From positions 3,465,423 through 3,529,422 of the forward strand of contig NC_133220.1 in assembly GCF_040436345.1 (NCBI RefSeq): 64,000 nucleotides of DNA, read 5' to 3'. The position numbers and the translations under genes were made by a program. The first letter of the stretch is position 1. Every line of letters starts with the position of its first letter. Under the pieces are notes generated by a model, which was not told the DNA's origin, made no database searches, and saw only the letters and a list, made by a program, of their open reading frames with translations. This document shows, piece by piece, positions 24,675 to 35,826 of this stretch. Source of the DNA: Pagrus major. Lineage: Eukaryota > Chordata > Actinopteri > Spariformes > Sparidae.

Positions 24675-25060
24675 ATTTAGGTGTTTGTTTTTTTTCACCT
24701 AAATACCTGAAAAAAATCACTTGGTTTCCCGAAAAAAGATTTGTCTCACACATGAATTTTTTTTTCTTCACTTGGTTTCCCGAAAAAAAGAGAGGAGAAG
24801 AAATTAGCTGGTTTCACATATAAAGAAATGTTTTTCCTGGAAAAAATTATTTCATCCAGTTTCACACATGAACATTTTTTTTTCCTGAAAATGATTTTTT
24901 TCCCCTGGAACACATCAAAACAAAAATTCAGTCGGTTTCACAAATTCATTTGTTGTTTTCCTGAAATTGTTTCTCCTTCACTTAGTTTCCCGAAAGTTTA
25001 AAAAAAAAAAAAATAGCCGGTTTCACATATGAAGAAAATACAGTCAGTTGCCCCCTCAGT
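24675..25060 (+). repeat. Degenerate 'ggtttcacacatgaa / cttggtttcccgaaaa' tandem repeat
   Basis: Alternating T-rich and A-rich motifs (CACTTGGTTTCCCGAAAAAA and GGTTTCACATATGAAGAAA) recur about every 60-90 bp, five or six times with heavy divergence. It replaces a short piece of the R2 intron between 'acctcatttag' and 'cacttgtactt'. Confidence 0.7.
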
Positions 25061-25325
25061 TGCACTTGTACTTAGTCGCCGGTAGTTTTGGAGACTGGCA
25101 TTCATTCACGTGTCATAAACAGTAGTTAACTGTTATGTTGGATTAGGAAAATGTCTTCATTAAAGCTAATATTTACTTATTTTAACTGTCTTGTCAGGCA
25201 GCAGACTGGTCTGTGTTTAGGTTTTGGCCACTACCTCACTGATTTTTCTTTTGTCCTGTTTTGTCATTTTTCTCACAGATTCTGAAATCAAACTTCTTCA
25301 ATCAGTCGCAGGACTGGCTTTACTC

Positions 25326-26115
25326 TGTCACACCGAGGTTTTTTGTGAGGTTTGTCTTGTCTTGGGTTTTTGTCTCGTTACTTCCTGTTTTATTTTCAAA
25401 TCTAACTCTCCTCTCGTCTCAGGTCACTTGCCCTTCCTCATGTGTCACCGGTCTGATTGTCTCACCTGATCCCTGATCGTTTCCACCTGTTCCCCATTTC
25501 CCTCATGTGTTTAAAGTCGGCGTCTTCCCTTTGTCTTGTGCCAAAGTGTTTCGTCCTTGTCCGTGCACCCAAGCCCTGAATCATCGTCATACTCAGTTTT
25601 GCCAAAGAGAATGTATTTGCCACGTAAGGTGTTTTATGCTTCCTCTTTATGAGGGATTTTTTGTTTAATCTTTTCTAGTTTAGTGTTCATTTTGTTGTTA
25701 CTGCCTTTTGTCCTCCCGCTTGCGGAGTGATTTTTTGTTAGATAGTGTTAGATGGTAGTAGAGCCCCTGTTTAGGTGAGCCGTTTTCTTTAGTCCCGTTT
25801 ATCTTAGATTTGGTTTTCCTCCTTCGGGAGCGTTTTGTGTTATTAATCTAGCCTTTTTGTTTTCCTCCTTGTGAGAGTTTTGATTTCTAGTCTTCTGTTT
25901 TCCTTGTTTCTAGTGTTATTGTCCCTCCCTTTTTATGCGTTTTCCCTCTTTTTGGAAGTTTTATTCTTCCCCGATTTTCTAGCCAGGCCTCTAAGAGATA
26001 GTGAGTTTTATAGCTTATTCATTTGTCACTCTTCAAAGACTGAGCCGAATTCAATAAAGTGTGCGTATAGTGATATCCACTGCATCTGAGTCCTCATTTT
26101 CGTCCAGGCCTGACA
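25326..26115 (+). mobile_element. Solo LTR inserted in a duplicate of RING exon 2
   Basis: A 790-bp element with TG...CA ends (TGTCACACCGAGG ... GGCCTGACA), an AATAAA near its 3' part and a 5-bp target duplication TACTC (25321-25325 and 26116-26120). It carries no internal genes, so it is a solo LTR. It landed inside exon 2, which continues as 'tgacttctgccag' on the far side. It looks moderately old and is older than the tandem duplication that copied it. Confidence 0.7.
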
Positions 26116-27144
26116 TACTCTGACTTCTGCCAGAAAAAATCTTTTTAGGTGTAATTTAAAGGGAGTCTGGTGCAGAAGCGTGCAGTCAACGCGCTCTAAC
26201 GGGAGAGTGACGCTGCGGTGAATCTGCGTTCAGAACCTCATTTAGAAATGTGTGTATTTTAGACTCTGCCTTTAAATGCACTTGTACTTAGTCGCCGGTA
26301 GTTTTGGAGACTGGCATTCATTCACGTGTAATAAACAGTAGTTAACTGTTATGTTGGATTAGGAAAATGTCATCATTAAAGCTAATATTTACTTATTTTA
26401 ACTGTCTTGTCAGGCAGCAGACTGGTCTGTGTTTAGGTTTTGGCCACTACCTCACTGATTTGTTTTCTTTTGTCCTGTTTTGTCATTTTTCTCTCAGATT
26501 CTGAAATCAAACTTCTTCAGTCAGTCGCAGGACTGGCTTTACTCTGACTTCTGCCAGAGTTTGATGAAGGACCTCCAGTCACTACCGACACCACCACAGT
26601 CCCCCCACCCAGTGACAGCAAGAAGAGGGACGACCAAAACACTGAAACCTGCTCCAGCTCCACACTGAATGTGAGTTTTACTGAAAACACAACTTGAAGT
26701 AAAAGTAAGTATCAGTGTGGAGCCACGAGGAAGAGACTGTACCGGCTCGCTGTGTTTTCAGCAGCAGAAAATGGACTCACATACAGAGGAGGATCTCGCC
26801 TGTCCTATCTGTCAGGACGTCTTTAAAGACCCTGTCGTCCTGTCATGCAGCCACAGCTTCTGTGAACTCTGTCTGCAGAACTGGTGGACAGACAAACAGA
26901 TACAGGACTGTCCAATGTGCAAGAGGAGATCATCAAAAGATCAACGACTGTTGTTCAAGATGTGTGAGGACATCTCACTGAAGGAAAAGACTTCTGCAGT
27001 CCCACAGACTGAAGAGGGAGGGAAGGCGAAAAAGGAAGTGAAAATGATGGTGTCTGTCTGCTGTTGTCCTGTGTGCAGAAGTGAAAATGATGGTGTCTGT
27101 GTCCCTGACTAGGGTAGGGGAATCTATCTAGCGAGGGAGGAGAG

Positions 27145-27209
27145 CGGGCGGCGACAGGCTTTATAAGCCGCCGACCAGACTTTGTGAACAGTAAACGTCG
27201 GAGAGGAGG
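27145..27209 (+). promoter_or_regulatory. TATA promoter and leader of R3
   Basis: GCTTTATAAGCC at about 27154-27166 is followed by GCCGACCAGACTTTGTGAAC and the exon 1 ATG at 27210. The same TATA plus 'agccgccgaccagact' block is seen before R4 in reverse and in variant form before other copies, so it is likely the core promoter of the family. Confidence 0.55.
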
Positions 27210-28581
27210 ATGAGAAGCAGCACCAGGACACAAACACCACGCTGCTCTTCTCCAACTTTAACTTTACTCACAGAACATTTCACGTCAGCAGATGATTCAA
27301 CTTTCGCGTCTCTCTCGGTGGATTTTATTGTTTTATTCTTCTTCATGTTGAACCTCCCCAACACCACCACGTCTGTGAGGACATTCAGGTAAGGCAGCTT
27401 GCACGCAGGTGAATTTTTGGGATGTTAAATGTTATGTGACGTGCACCTTCATGGCTGGGTGTTGAGCTGTGCGTGTCTTTGTTGCAGTGTTTGTGATTTA
27501 AAGACAGACAGGCGGTTTCACGTGGGGATTTTTAAGGACTTTGAGCTTTTCTGGTGCTAAGAGTGACGTATTTCACGCGGAATTGCAGAACAAGTCTTCA
27601 CACATGTTTTTCTTGTGTGTTGAGGTTTTTTAGTAACGTGTCGCTTTTAAAAATGTTGTTAAAAATCTTTTTAAGTGTAATTTAAAGGGAGTCTGGTGCA
27701 GAAGCGTGCAGTCAACGCGCTCTGACGGGAGAGTGACGCTGCGGTGAATCTGCGTTCAGAACCTCATTTAGAAATGTGTGTATTTTAGATTCTGCCTTTA
27801 AATGCACGCGTTGTACTTAGTCGCCGGTAGTTTTAGAGACTGGCATTCATTCACGTGTAATAAACAGTAGTTAACTGTTATGTTGGATTAGGAAAATGTC
27901 TTCATTACAGCTAATATTTACTTATTTTAACTGTCTTGTCAGGCAGCAGACTGGTCTGTGTTTAGGTTTTGGCCACTACCTCACTGATTTGTTTTCTTTT
28001 GTCCTGTTTTGTCATTTTTCTCTCAGATTCTGAAATCAAACTTCTTCAATCAGTCGCAGGACTGGCTTTACTCTGACTTCTGCCAGAGTTTGATGAAGGA
28101 CCTCCAGTCACTACCGACACCACCACAGTCCCCCCACCCAGTGACAGCAAGAAGAGGGACGACCAAAGCACTGAAACCTGCTCCAGCTCCACACTGAATG
28201 TGAGTTTTACTGAAAACACGACTTGAAGTAAAAGTAAGTATCAGTGTGGAGCCACGAGGAAGAGACTGTACCGGCTTGCTGTGTTTTCAGCAGCAGAAAA
28301 TGGACTCACATACAGAGGAGGATCTCTCCTGTCCTATCTGTCAGGACGTCTTTAAAGACCCTGTCGTCCTGTCATGCAGCCACAGCTTCTGTGAACTCTG
28401 TCTGCAGAACTGGTGGACAGACAAACAGATACAGGACTGTTCAATGTGTAAGAGGAGATCATCAAAAGATCAAGGACTGTTGTTCAAGATGTGTGAGGAC
28501 ATCTCACTGAAGGAAAAGACTTCAGCAGTCTCCACAGACCCTCTGCAGTCCCACAGACTCTCTGCAGTCTGCACAGACTAA
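27210..28581 (+). pseudogene. RING unit R3 (compact three-exon unit with TATA promoter)
   Basis: Exon 1 is 27210-27388, exon 2 is 28027-28199 and exon 3 is 28291-28581. It starts only about 100 bp after the R2 stop, in the same direction. The RING ORF from the ATG at 28300 is 93 aa. The last zinc-ligand pair reads CSMC in place of CPMC, still with both cysteines. The tail ends [16 protein letters not shown], made from the short tandem 'ctctgcagtc(c/t)cacagac' repeat that is expanded in R7. The long reading frame through exons 1 and 2 is broken, as in R1, R2, R4 and R5. Product, if any: a small RING-only protein of TRIM35/A33 type. Confidence 0.65.
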
Positions 28582-28999
28582 AGGATTAACTCACACTGAA
28601 ATGGACTGAAATACAACTTAAACTGTCCTGTGTTTTTAAATCTAACCTGCCGCTCTGTGTTTCATTTATTATCGAATGAGGCTTTTTATTTTGAACATTT
28701 TCACAAACACAGGAACAACTTAAGTAGGTCTGCATATATATTTCTGTATTGCTCCGCTATTTCTATTTATTGTAGACTAGTGAGCTGGCTGCCACATGAT
28801 GTGAAAATATAAATGAATGCACATTTAGGTCGACAGGTTTTTTTGGCGAGGGACGGGGGAAGAGGACACATTTATCGTTACTCTGCAAACTTTACAGCGT
28901 TTTCTTTAAACTCATGGATTTATTACTCAAACCAGCCTCATAGGACTGTATTTTACTGTCTCACTCTTATCAGGAACAAAGTGATGCCAGGTGACCACA
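28582..28999 (+). other. 3' flank of R3
   Basis: Non-coding sequence (ggattaactcacactgaaat, then 'tttatgttaccgc'-style UTR-like text) that reappears at 43143-43700 without a RING exon. It leads into the E module. No gene. Confidence 0.5.
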
Positions 29000-31230
29000 A
29001 AATAACTGTACAAAAACTCAAAACCACAAAGACACGAGAACTACTGCATAGGCCAACAAGGTGGAATAAAGCCATGTAATACTAAGTGTCAAATTGGTGG
29101 AGTTTCCCTTTAAGGAGAGCTGTGGGATCTACCGTGTCATCATAACTATACACACTGTCAACGGTGTCACATGACGTTTTAAGCACATGTAGTGGTGTCT
29201 GTAGTGTTTTTTTAGTTCATTGACGGTTGAATTCATGTATAAAGTGATTGTATTTACATTCAAGTGTTGTTATTCAAACAGAGATCAAGTGTTCATTACT
29301 TGTGTCAGTGACTCAGTTTTGTCATCCGGTCTGTAAACTAATAAATGTCTTCATTTTAAAAATGGATGTTTTCAAAAATGCTTTTACCTTAAACCTCATT
29401 TTATTCTGTTTTCCTTGTACCAGAGCTCATTTCAATTAACCGTCTAGTTTGTAGGTTATAAGGGAAACTACTGGCTGAACTGGAATAAGCATAATTATGT
29501 TCATATTACCTGAAAGTGTTGTTTCCGTCATGTTGCACCGTGTTACAGAACAGACCAGGAGAAACACCGACTTCTTCAGAAAGCCTTTGGGGACAAAGGC
29601 AGTTTGTACAAATAGAATAGAATAGATATACTTTATTGATCCCAAGCTGGGAAATTAAGGTGTAGCAGCAGCATTACACACAGAGACAATGACAACACAT
29701 TGAAATAAAAAGAACAACCTAGGCATATTAACATAACAATATAAAATGTAATATAAAACAATGTATATATGCAAAAAATATGTGTAAAAATGTATAAATG
29801 AGCAGTGTTGGTGTATACACAAGCAGTATTAATGGTAGTGCAAAATAAAGTACAAGGTGCAGTGAACAGATGAGGTGCAGAACAGTGTAAAACATATAAA
29901 GTGCGTAGAGACTGTATGTTATGACCAGAGTTTTAGCTGTTGTTGTACAGTGTGATGGCACGTGGCAGGAAAGATTTCCTGTATCTGTCCCTTCGACAGC
30001 GGAGCTGAAGCAGCCTGTGAGAGAAGGTACTCCGCTGTCTGTCTACTGTGTGATGGAGAGGGTGCTGATCATTGTCCATGATGGATAAAAGTTTCTTCAG
30101 CGTTCTCCTCTCCACCACGGTCTCAGCCTGGGAGGCTGGCTCCCAGCCTTCTTGATGATTTCATCAAGTCTGTTAGTGTCGCTGGCTCTGATGCTGCTGC
30201 CCCAACACTCAGCAGCAAAGAACAAAACAAAAACAACAGACTGGTAGAAGATCTCCAACATCTTGCTGCACACGTTGAAGGATCTCAGCTTCCTCAGGTG
30301 ACATTAACTTTCCAAATGTCCCTGATGAGTTTAAGGTGCAGTAACATTAACTTCCGTCGACTCAGCTGTTTACTGATTATTAAACAATGCTACTATCGTC
30401 TGAAGTCAGCGAGCAAGTTAACACTCCGCTCCAACATTGGACACTGTGGTTCCGCTACAGTATTAATAAACGTCTCTCTTGGGTCTCGGTCCGGTCGGAT
30501 CCAGACAACTTGCCTCTCGACCCCCCTCACAGAGGGCAGGCACAGTGCAACGAGCCAGGAACCCAGAAGAAAGGCCTCTCCAGTCCTTAATAGGCTTTGC
30601 TATGAAGTGGGTGGTGGTGCGTTCAAGAACGGCACAACTCTCTGACACAAACTTCCACCACAAGATTCCAGATGTGGGAAAATCTGTCACACAATTAGTT
30701 TCTACCACGTCGCCATCGCCACAATGTTGTTGTGCAATGTGGAGACACAACGTAACTCTGGTACCTAAACATTTCATCCCAACACGTTTACTACTCTGTG
30801 CAGCTGTGGCGGCACCGTGTGGACAGTGAAAGCACCACGACTGGTCCCCTGAGGTTGTTAGTGTCTTCTCTTCTCTTTCTGATGCAGGTGAGGATTAATG
30901 TGAAGTACATTAAAACAAAAAGATCAGTTGTCCTTTTCGAGTATCGACAGCTGGCATCAAATGTCTGGTCTGTAGTGCTTTTTAACATGTTTATTCATTT
31001 AAATCTGCTCAGACTGGATTTTATTCAGGCACATATTTTGTTAAATGAAAAAGGGTTTTGAAAAAAGTATTGTTTTGGTATCCTTACTTAAATTTAGATA
31101 TCATATTGAATGTAGAATTGAATATTTTTAAATGATATCTGGCCCCGCTGCAGTGTGTGTGTGTGTGTGTGTGAGAGTAACACTGTAACATGATGGATTT
31201 ACAAAAAGCTCATTCTGAGGTACCAAAACA
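29000..31230 (+). repeat. E + LINE + F block, duplicate of 18160-20460
   Basis: E module 29000-29608, the LINE tail on the minus strand 29609-30297 and F module 30298-31200 repeat the block at 18160-20460 in the same order, with the LINE at the same base. They differ by scattered substitutions and small indels. The duplicate shows a post-insertion segmental duplication in direct orientation about 10.8 kb apart. Confidence 0.8.
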
Positions 31231-31234
31231 ACAG

Positions 31235-31800
31235 TTTCAGGTAATATGAACATAATTATGCTTATTCCAGTTCAGCCAGTAGTTTCCCTTATAATCTACA
31301 AACTAGACGGTTAATTGAAATGAGCTCTGGTACAAGGAAAACAGAATAAAATGAGTTTTCAGGTAAAAACATCCATTTTAAAAATGAAGACATTTATTAG
31401 TTTACAGACCGGATGACAAAACTGAGTCACTGACACAAGTAATGAACACTTGATCTGTTTAAATACTTTTTTCCAACACTTATCACTTTATACATGTATT
31501 CAACCGTCAATGAACTAAAAAAAACACTACAGACACCGCTACATGTGCATAAAACGTTTGACAGTGTGTATAGTTATGATGACACGGTAGATCCCACAGC
31601 TCTCCTTAAAGGTTTACGCCACCAATTTTACACTTTCATGGCTTTATTCTACTTTTTTGGCCTTTGCAGTCGTTCTCTCCAAGACCTAAGTGTAAACTTG
31701 GTGGAGCTACTCTAATTGATCACCAGTAGAGACATTAGGTTTGATAAACAATATTTGTCTCTGTGGTTTTGAGTTTTTGTACAATTATCTCTGCAGTCTG
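31235..31800 (-). repeat. E module copy of R4
   Basis: Minus-orientation E block directly downstream of the R4 RING exon, slightly shortened around 31365 and 31470. It meets the plus-orientation F block head-on at about 31230, which marks an inversion breakpoint. Confidence 0.7.
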
Positions 31801-33146
31801 TGGGACTGCAGAGGGTCTGTGGGACTGCTGAAGTCTTTTCCTTCAGTGAGATGTCCTCACACATCTTGAAAAACAGTCCATAATCTTTTGATGATCTTCT
31901 CTTACACATTGGACAGTCCTGTATCTGTTTGTCTGTCCACCAGTTCTGCAGACAGAGTTCACAGAAGCTGTGGCTGCATGACAGGACGACAGGGTCTTTA
32001 AAGACGTCCTGACAGATAGGACAGGAGAGATCCTCCTCTGTATGTGAGTCCATTTTCTGCTGCTGAAAACACAGCGAGCCGGTACAGTCTCTTCCTCGTG
32101 GCACCACACTGATACTTACTTTTACTTCAAGTCGTGTTTTCAGTAAAACTCACATTCAGTGTGGAGCTGGAGCAGGTTTCAGTGTTTTGGTCGTCCCTCT
32201 TCTTGCTGTCATTGGGTGGGGGGACTGTGGTGGTGTCGGTAGTGACTGGAGGTCCTTCATCAAACTCTGGCAGAAGTCAGAGTAAAGCCAGTCCTGCGAC
32301 TGATTGAAGAAGTTTGATTTCAGAATCTGAGAGAAAAATGACAAAACAGGACAAAAGAAAACAAATCAGTGAGGTAGTGGCCAAAACCTAAACACAGACC
32401 AGTCTGCTGCCTGACAAGACAGTTAAAATAAGTAAATATTAGCTTTAATGAAGACATTTTCCTAATCCAACATAACAGTTAACTACTGTTTATTACACGT
32501 GAATGAATGCCAGTCTCCAAAACTACCGGCGACTAAGTACAAGTGCATTTAAAGGCAGAATCTAAAATACACACATTTCTAAATGAGGTTCTGAACGCAG
32601 ATTCACCGCAGCGTCACTCTCCCGTTAGAGCGCGTTGACTGCACGCTTCTGCACCAGACTCCCTTTAAATTACACTTAAAAAAGATTTTTTAACAACATT
32701 TTTAAAAGCGACACGTTACTAAAAAACCTCAACACACAAGAAAAACATGTGTGAAGCCTTGTTCTGCAATTCCGCGTGAAATACGTCACTCTTGGCACCA
32801 GAAAAGCTCAAAGTCCTTAAAAATCCCCACGTGAAACCGCCTGTCTGTCTTTAAATCACAAACACTGCAACAAAGACACGCACAGCTCAACACCCAGCCA
32901 TGAAGGTGCACGTCACATAACATTTAACATCCCCCAAAAAAATTCACCTGCGTGCAAGCTGCCTTACCTGAATGTCCTCACAGACGTGGTGGTGTTGGGG
33001 AGGTTCAACATGAAGAAGAATAAAACAATAAAATCCACCGAGAGAGACGCGAAAGTTGAATCATCTGCTGACGTGAAATGTTCTGCGAGTAAAGTTAAAG
33101 TTGGAGAAGAGCAGCGTGGTGTTTGTGTCCTGCTGCTGCTTCTCAT
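31712..33146 (-). pseudogene. RING unit R4 (three exons)
   Basis: Exon 1 is 32968-33146, exon 2 is 32154-32326 (173 nt) and exon 3 starts at 32062. The RING ORF from the ATG at 32053 encodes 113 aa with all eight zinc ligands ([17 protein letters not shown]) and a tail reading into E sequence. Structure and splice sites match R1. Like R1 it lacks the indels that make R6 continuous. Upstream lie two TATA-like sites and a perfect hairpin (33257-33336). Confidence 0.65.
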
Positions 33147-33179
33147 CCTCCTCTCCGACGTTTACTGTTGACAAAGTGT

Positions 33180-33200
33180 GGTAGGCGGCTTATAAAGTCT
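33180..33200 (-). promoter_or_regulatory. Proximal TATA promoter of R4
   Basis: On the minus strand GACTTTATAAGCCGCC lies about 45 bp upstream of the exon 1 ATG, the same block as before R3. Confidence 0.5.
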
Positions 33201-33256
33201 TAACACCGCCCTCTCACCCTCCCTCCTCCCTCCTCTCTCCTCCCTCACTAGACACA

Positions 33257-33336
33257 TTCTGAGAATCTTCACTTCTTCTCTCTCAGAATTGTGCACAGGC
33301 ACAATTCTGAGAGAGAAGAAGTGAAGATTCTCAGAA
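33257..33336. repeat. Perfect 37-bp inverted repeat (hairpin, 6-nt loop)
   Basis: The left arm 33257-33293 and right arm 33300-33336 are exact reverse complements, separated by cacagg. The arm begins TTCTGAGAATCTTCACTTCT. It lies between two TATA-like boxes upstream of R4. A relic of the arm (acacattctgagaatct) is at about 37867 near the exon-1-only copy. Confidence 0.95.
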
Positions 33337-33339
33337 GTC

Positions 33340-33372
33340 TGGTCGGCGGCTTCTCTATATATACACACCGGC
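33340..33372 (-). promoter_or_regulatory. Distal TATA box upstream of the hairpin
   Basis: On the minus strand GTGTGTATATATAGAGAAGC is followed by GCCGCCGACCAGACT, the same block that follows the TATA box of R3. Transcription from here toward R4 would begin near the hairpin arm. Confidence 0.45.
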
Positions 33373-34300
33373 GAGGAGTGACGCAGAGACGCTCCTCATC
33401 GTCACAAAAAAGGTGTGCGGACTTCCCTGAATCCCGCACTGCACGGTATCACTCCGCCGTGAATTTCAAGACAAAATAGACCCCGATTTCAAGTCAGAAT
33501 TACACAAACACGACTCCACCGTTGTTTTTTGCGCCCGGATTCAATCGAAACCGGAACCGACACCGAATAAATAGACAATATGTTTGGTTGTCATTAACGA
33601 GCCAGGGTCGGTTTTAACGTTTTGGTGCGGCAGTGGATGGAGAAGGGCAGCGGCGTGTTGCAGCCGTATGTAATAAAACAACACCCTCCCACAGCTAGAA
33701 ACACGCACGTGCGCGCACACAGAGAGAGAGAGAAGGAGAGAAACGCTAATAGTGACGTTAACAGCACAGCAGGTGGATCCAGTGAAAATAAGGCAGAGAT
33801 GGGAGGGGATGAGACCAATATAAGATCAGAGGGGCCATAAGGCAAACTGTGACACACAGATCCCCCGATTCAACACCACACATGTTCTCGAGTTGTCCTA
33901 AAGCCACAGTCCACCACACAACAGCCAACAGCCGTTTGGATTGTAAGATTTCAAAAGGCTGTAGCTTGGAAGTGGTGAGAGATAAATCCACAGTGTAAAT
34001 GAGAAAAATATTCATAATGACCTAAAGTTTGTGATGGGAGAAAATTTAATCATCTAATTTGCATATTGTGACGTCACCAGGTGACTGAAAGTAACTTTCA
34101 GTAAAACTGATTTTTGAACATATTTACACAGAAAAAAAATATTTATATTGTCATCTCATCCTCAAAATAAAGGAACAGGAGTTTGATTTGAGTAAATTTA
34201 TTAATCTAATTTGTATGTCACCAGGTAAAATTCAGTAAAACGGAATTCTGAACATATTTACACAGTAGATTTTTTTTCATTTCATTTCATTTTTTCATAG
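33373..34300. other. Unassigned stretch between R4 and the piggyBac fragment
   Basis: Contains a piece (33455-33550) related, with small changes, to the inverted segments at 39415-39480 and 44100-44160, where it reads DPDFKSELHKHDSTVV in one frame. The rest, to about 33860, is GA-rich with a chance open frame (33622-33840). I see no gene I can name. Confidence 0.35.
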
Positions 34301-34307
34301 ATTTTTT

Positions 34308-34535
34308 TCATCCTCTCATCCTCAGAGTAAATGAACAGGAATCTGATTGGAGTAAATTTCCTAATCTAACTTGTAAAAAGGAAAGAAAACTCTCGCAGTG
34401 ATCAGCGTGTGTTGCTTGTGTGACAGTGTGTGCAGCTGCAGCATCGTCATCAGAGGGCAAATCGTCCCCTTCTGAATCGCGATCAGCAAAGATCTGTGCA
34501 AGCACCTCATCCGCACTGTAAAGTCTTTTGGGCAT
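34308..34535 (-). pseudogene. piggyBac transposase N-terminal fragment
   Basis: The minus-strand ATG at 34535 begins MPKRLYSADEVLAQIFADRD, followed by the acidic SEGDDLPSDDD. This is the usual start of piggyBac (PGBD4-like) transposases in fish. The frame ends after 75 codons without the catalytic region, so it is a remnant of a plain DNA transposon. The element edges are uncertain; a TTAA lies near 34772. Confidence 0.55.
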
Positions 34536-34899
34536 TTTGTTTTTTATTACAAAAGTCGCTGTCTGTCTCTCGATCTGTCCAGCACACTTCTGCCACCGCT
34601 CCGCGGCTCTCTCCTCTCCCACTCTACAGTTTAGCGCTGCCGCTCCGACAGCGGATGTCGGGTTTCAAACTTTTTTTTCTCAGGTATTTTGCATAGAAAC
34701 ACTGACGTCAGGATTGAAGTGAATCTATTGGCCATCTAGTGGTAGCAAGCAGTAACAGCACAAGGCAGTAGTTTTAAAGATATGGGTAACATCCTGGGTG
34801 TGTGTAAATCTGTCCCCCCCCTGTGTCCTCCACAAAGCCACTCAGTGAATTAACAATGCAGCCTCTGAACCTCTGTTTTACTGTACAAAATAAATTATC

Positions 34900-35826
34900 T
34901 GAAAACTTTTCTGTGTGACGATTTGTTTTGTTTCAAGTACAATAGACGGAGCTCATAATGCTGCCTGTGTGATTCTCATCGACTGTTTCACTTGTAGAAT
35001 CTGCGTCTCCGCTTTGTCATGTAAATATTTAATAAACTGGTGAATGAACAAACTTTCTGATGAGCTGAGAGTTTGTTGACTTTCAGAGTTGAACATCACG
35101 AATCCTTTGAAAATGTGGGAAGTGAACCTCATTTGTACAAACTGCAGTTGTCCCCAAAGGCTTTCTGAAGAAGTCGGTGTTTCTCCAGGTCTGTTCTGTA
35201 ACACGGTGCAACATGACGGAAACAACACTTTCAGGTAATATGAACATAATTATGCTTATTCCAGTTCAGCCAGTAGTTTCCCTTATAATCTACAAACTAG
35301 ACGGTTAATTGAAATGAGCTCTGGTACAAGGAAAACAGAATAAAATGAGTTTTAAGGTAAAAGCATTTTTGAAAACATCCAATTTTAAAAATGAAGCGTT
35401 TATTAGTTTACAGACCGGATGACAAAACTGAGTCACTGACACAAGTAATGAACACTTGATCTCTGTTTGAATACTTTGAATAACAACACTTGAATGTAAA
35501 TACAATCACTTTATACATGAATTCAACTGTCAATGAACTAAAAAAACAAACAAACTACAAAACACTACAGACACCGCTACATGTGCTTAAAACGTCATGT
35601 GACACCGTTGACAGTGTGTATAGTTATGATGACACAGTAGATCCCACAGCTCTCCTTAAAGGTTTACGCCACCAATTTTACACTTTCATGGCTTTATTCT
35701 ACTTTTTTGGCCTTTGCAGTCGTTCTCCCCAAGACCTAAGTGTAAACTTGGTGGAGCTACTCTAATTGATCACCAGTAGAGACATTAGGTTTGATAAACA
35801 ATATTTGTCTCTGTGGTTTTGAGTTT
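34900..35826 (-). repeat. Long E module copy of R5
   Basis: The fullest E block. Beyond the usual end it continues through a 91-codon minus frame (34953-35228, ...FVMFNSESQQTL...HQFIKYLHDKAETQIL) also partly kept at 43794-44084. No known domain. Confidence 0.65.

Larger units (their letters stand above)
22711..27112 (+). pseudogene. RING unit R2 with expanded first intron
   Basis: Exon 1 is 22711-22889 (ATG...attcag|gtaagg), exon 2 is 26498-26670 (173 nt) and exon 3 runs from 26762 to a stop at 27112. The first intron, about 0.64 kb in intact-length units, is here 3.6 kb. Mid-intron sequence plus a half exon 2 with an LTR has been tandemly duplicated (joins 'ctgccag|aaaaaatcttttt' at about 24568 and 26132). 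Exon 3 encodes 113 aa from the ATG at 26771 with an intact C3HC4 RING and a private tail ([15 protein letters not shown]...). The long exon 1-2-3 frame is broken as in the other non-R6 units, so at most a RING-only protein is made. Confidence 0.6.

Noticed and set aside
32986-33171. Antisense frame of RING exon 1 ([20 protein letters not shown]...), seen in most copies, ending in a leucine-rich stretch
   Set aside because: It lies opposite an exon with good splice signals in the other direction and is conserved only because the DNA is near-identical; no independent promoter or splice support.
33622-33840. 72-codon frame rich in Arg/Glu
   Set aside because: Built partly on a GAGA repeat; no similarity I recognise and not repeated elsewhere.
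35490-35765. Recurring antisense frame in E modules (TVDSVYSYDDTVDPTALLKG...)
   Set aside because: Several copies carry shifts and the frame overlaps the RING-sense polyadenylation signals; likely a chance open frame in a repeat.
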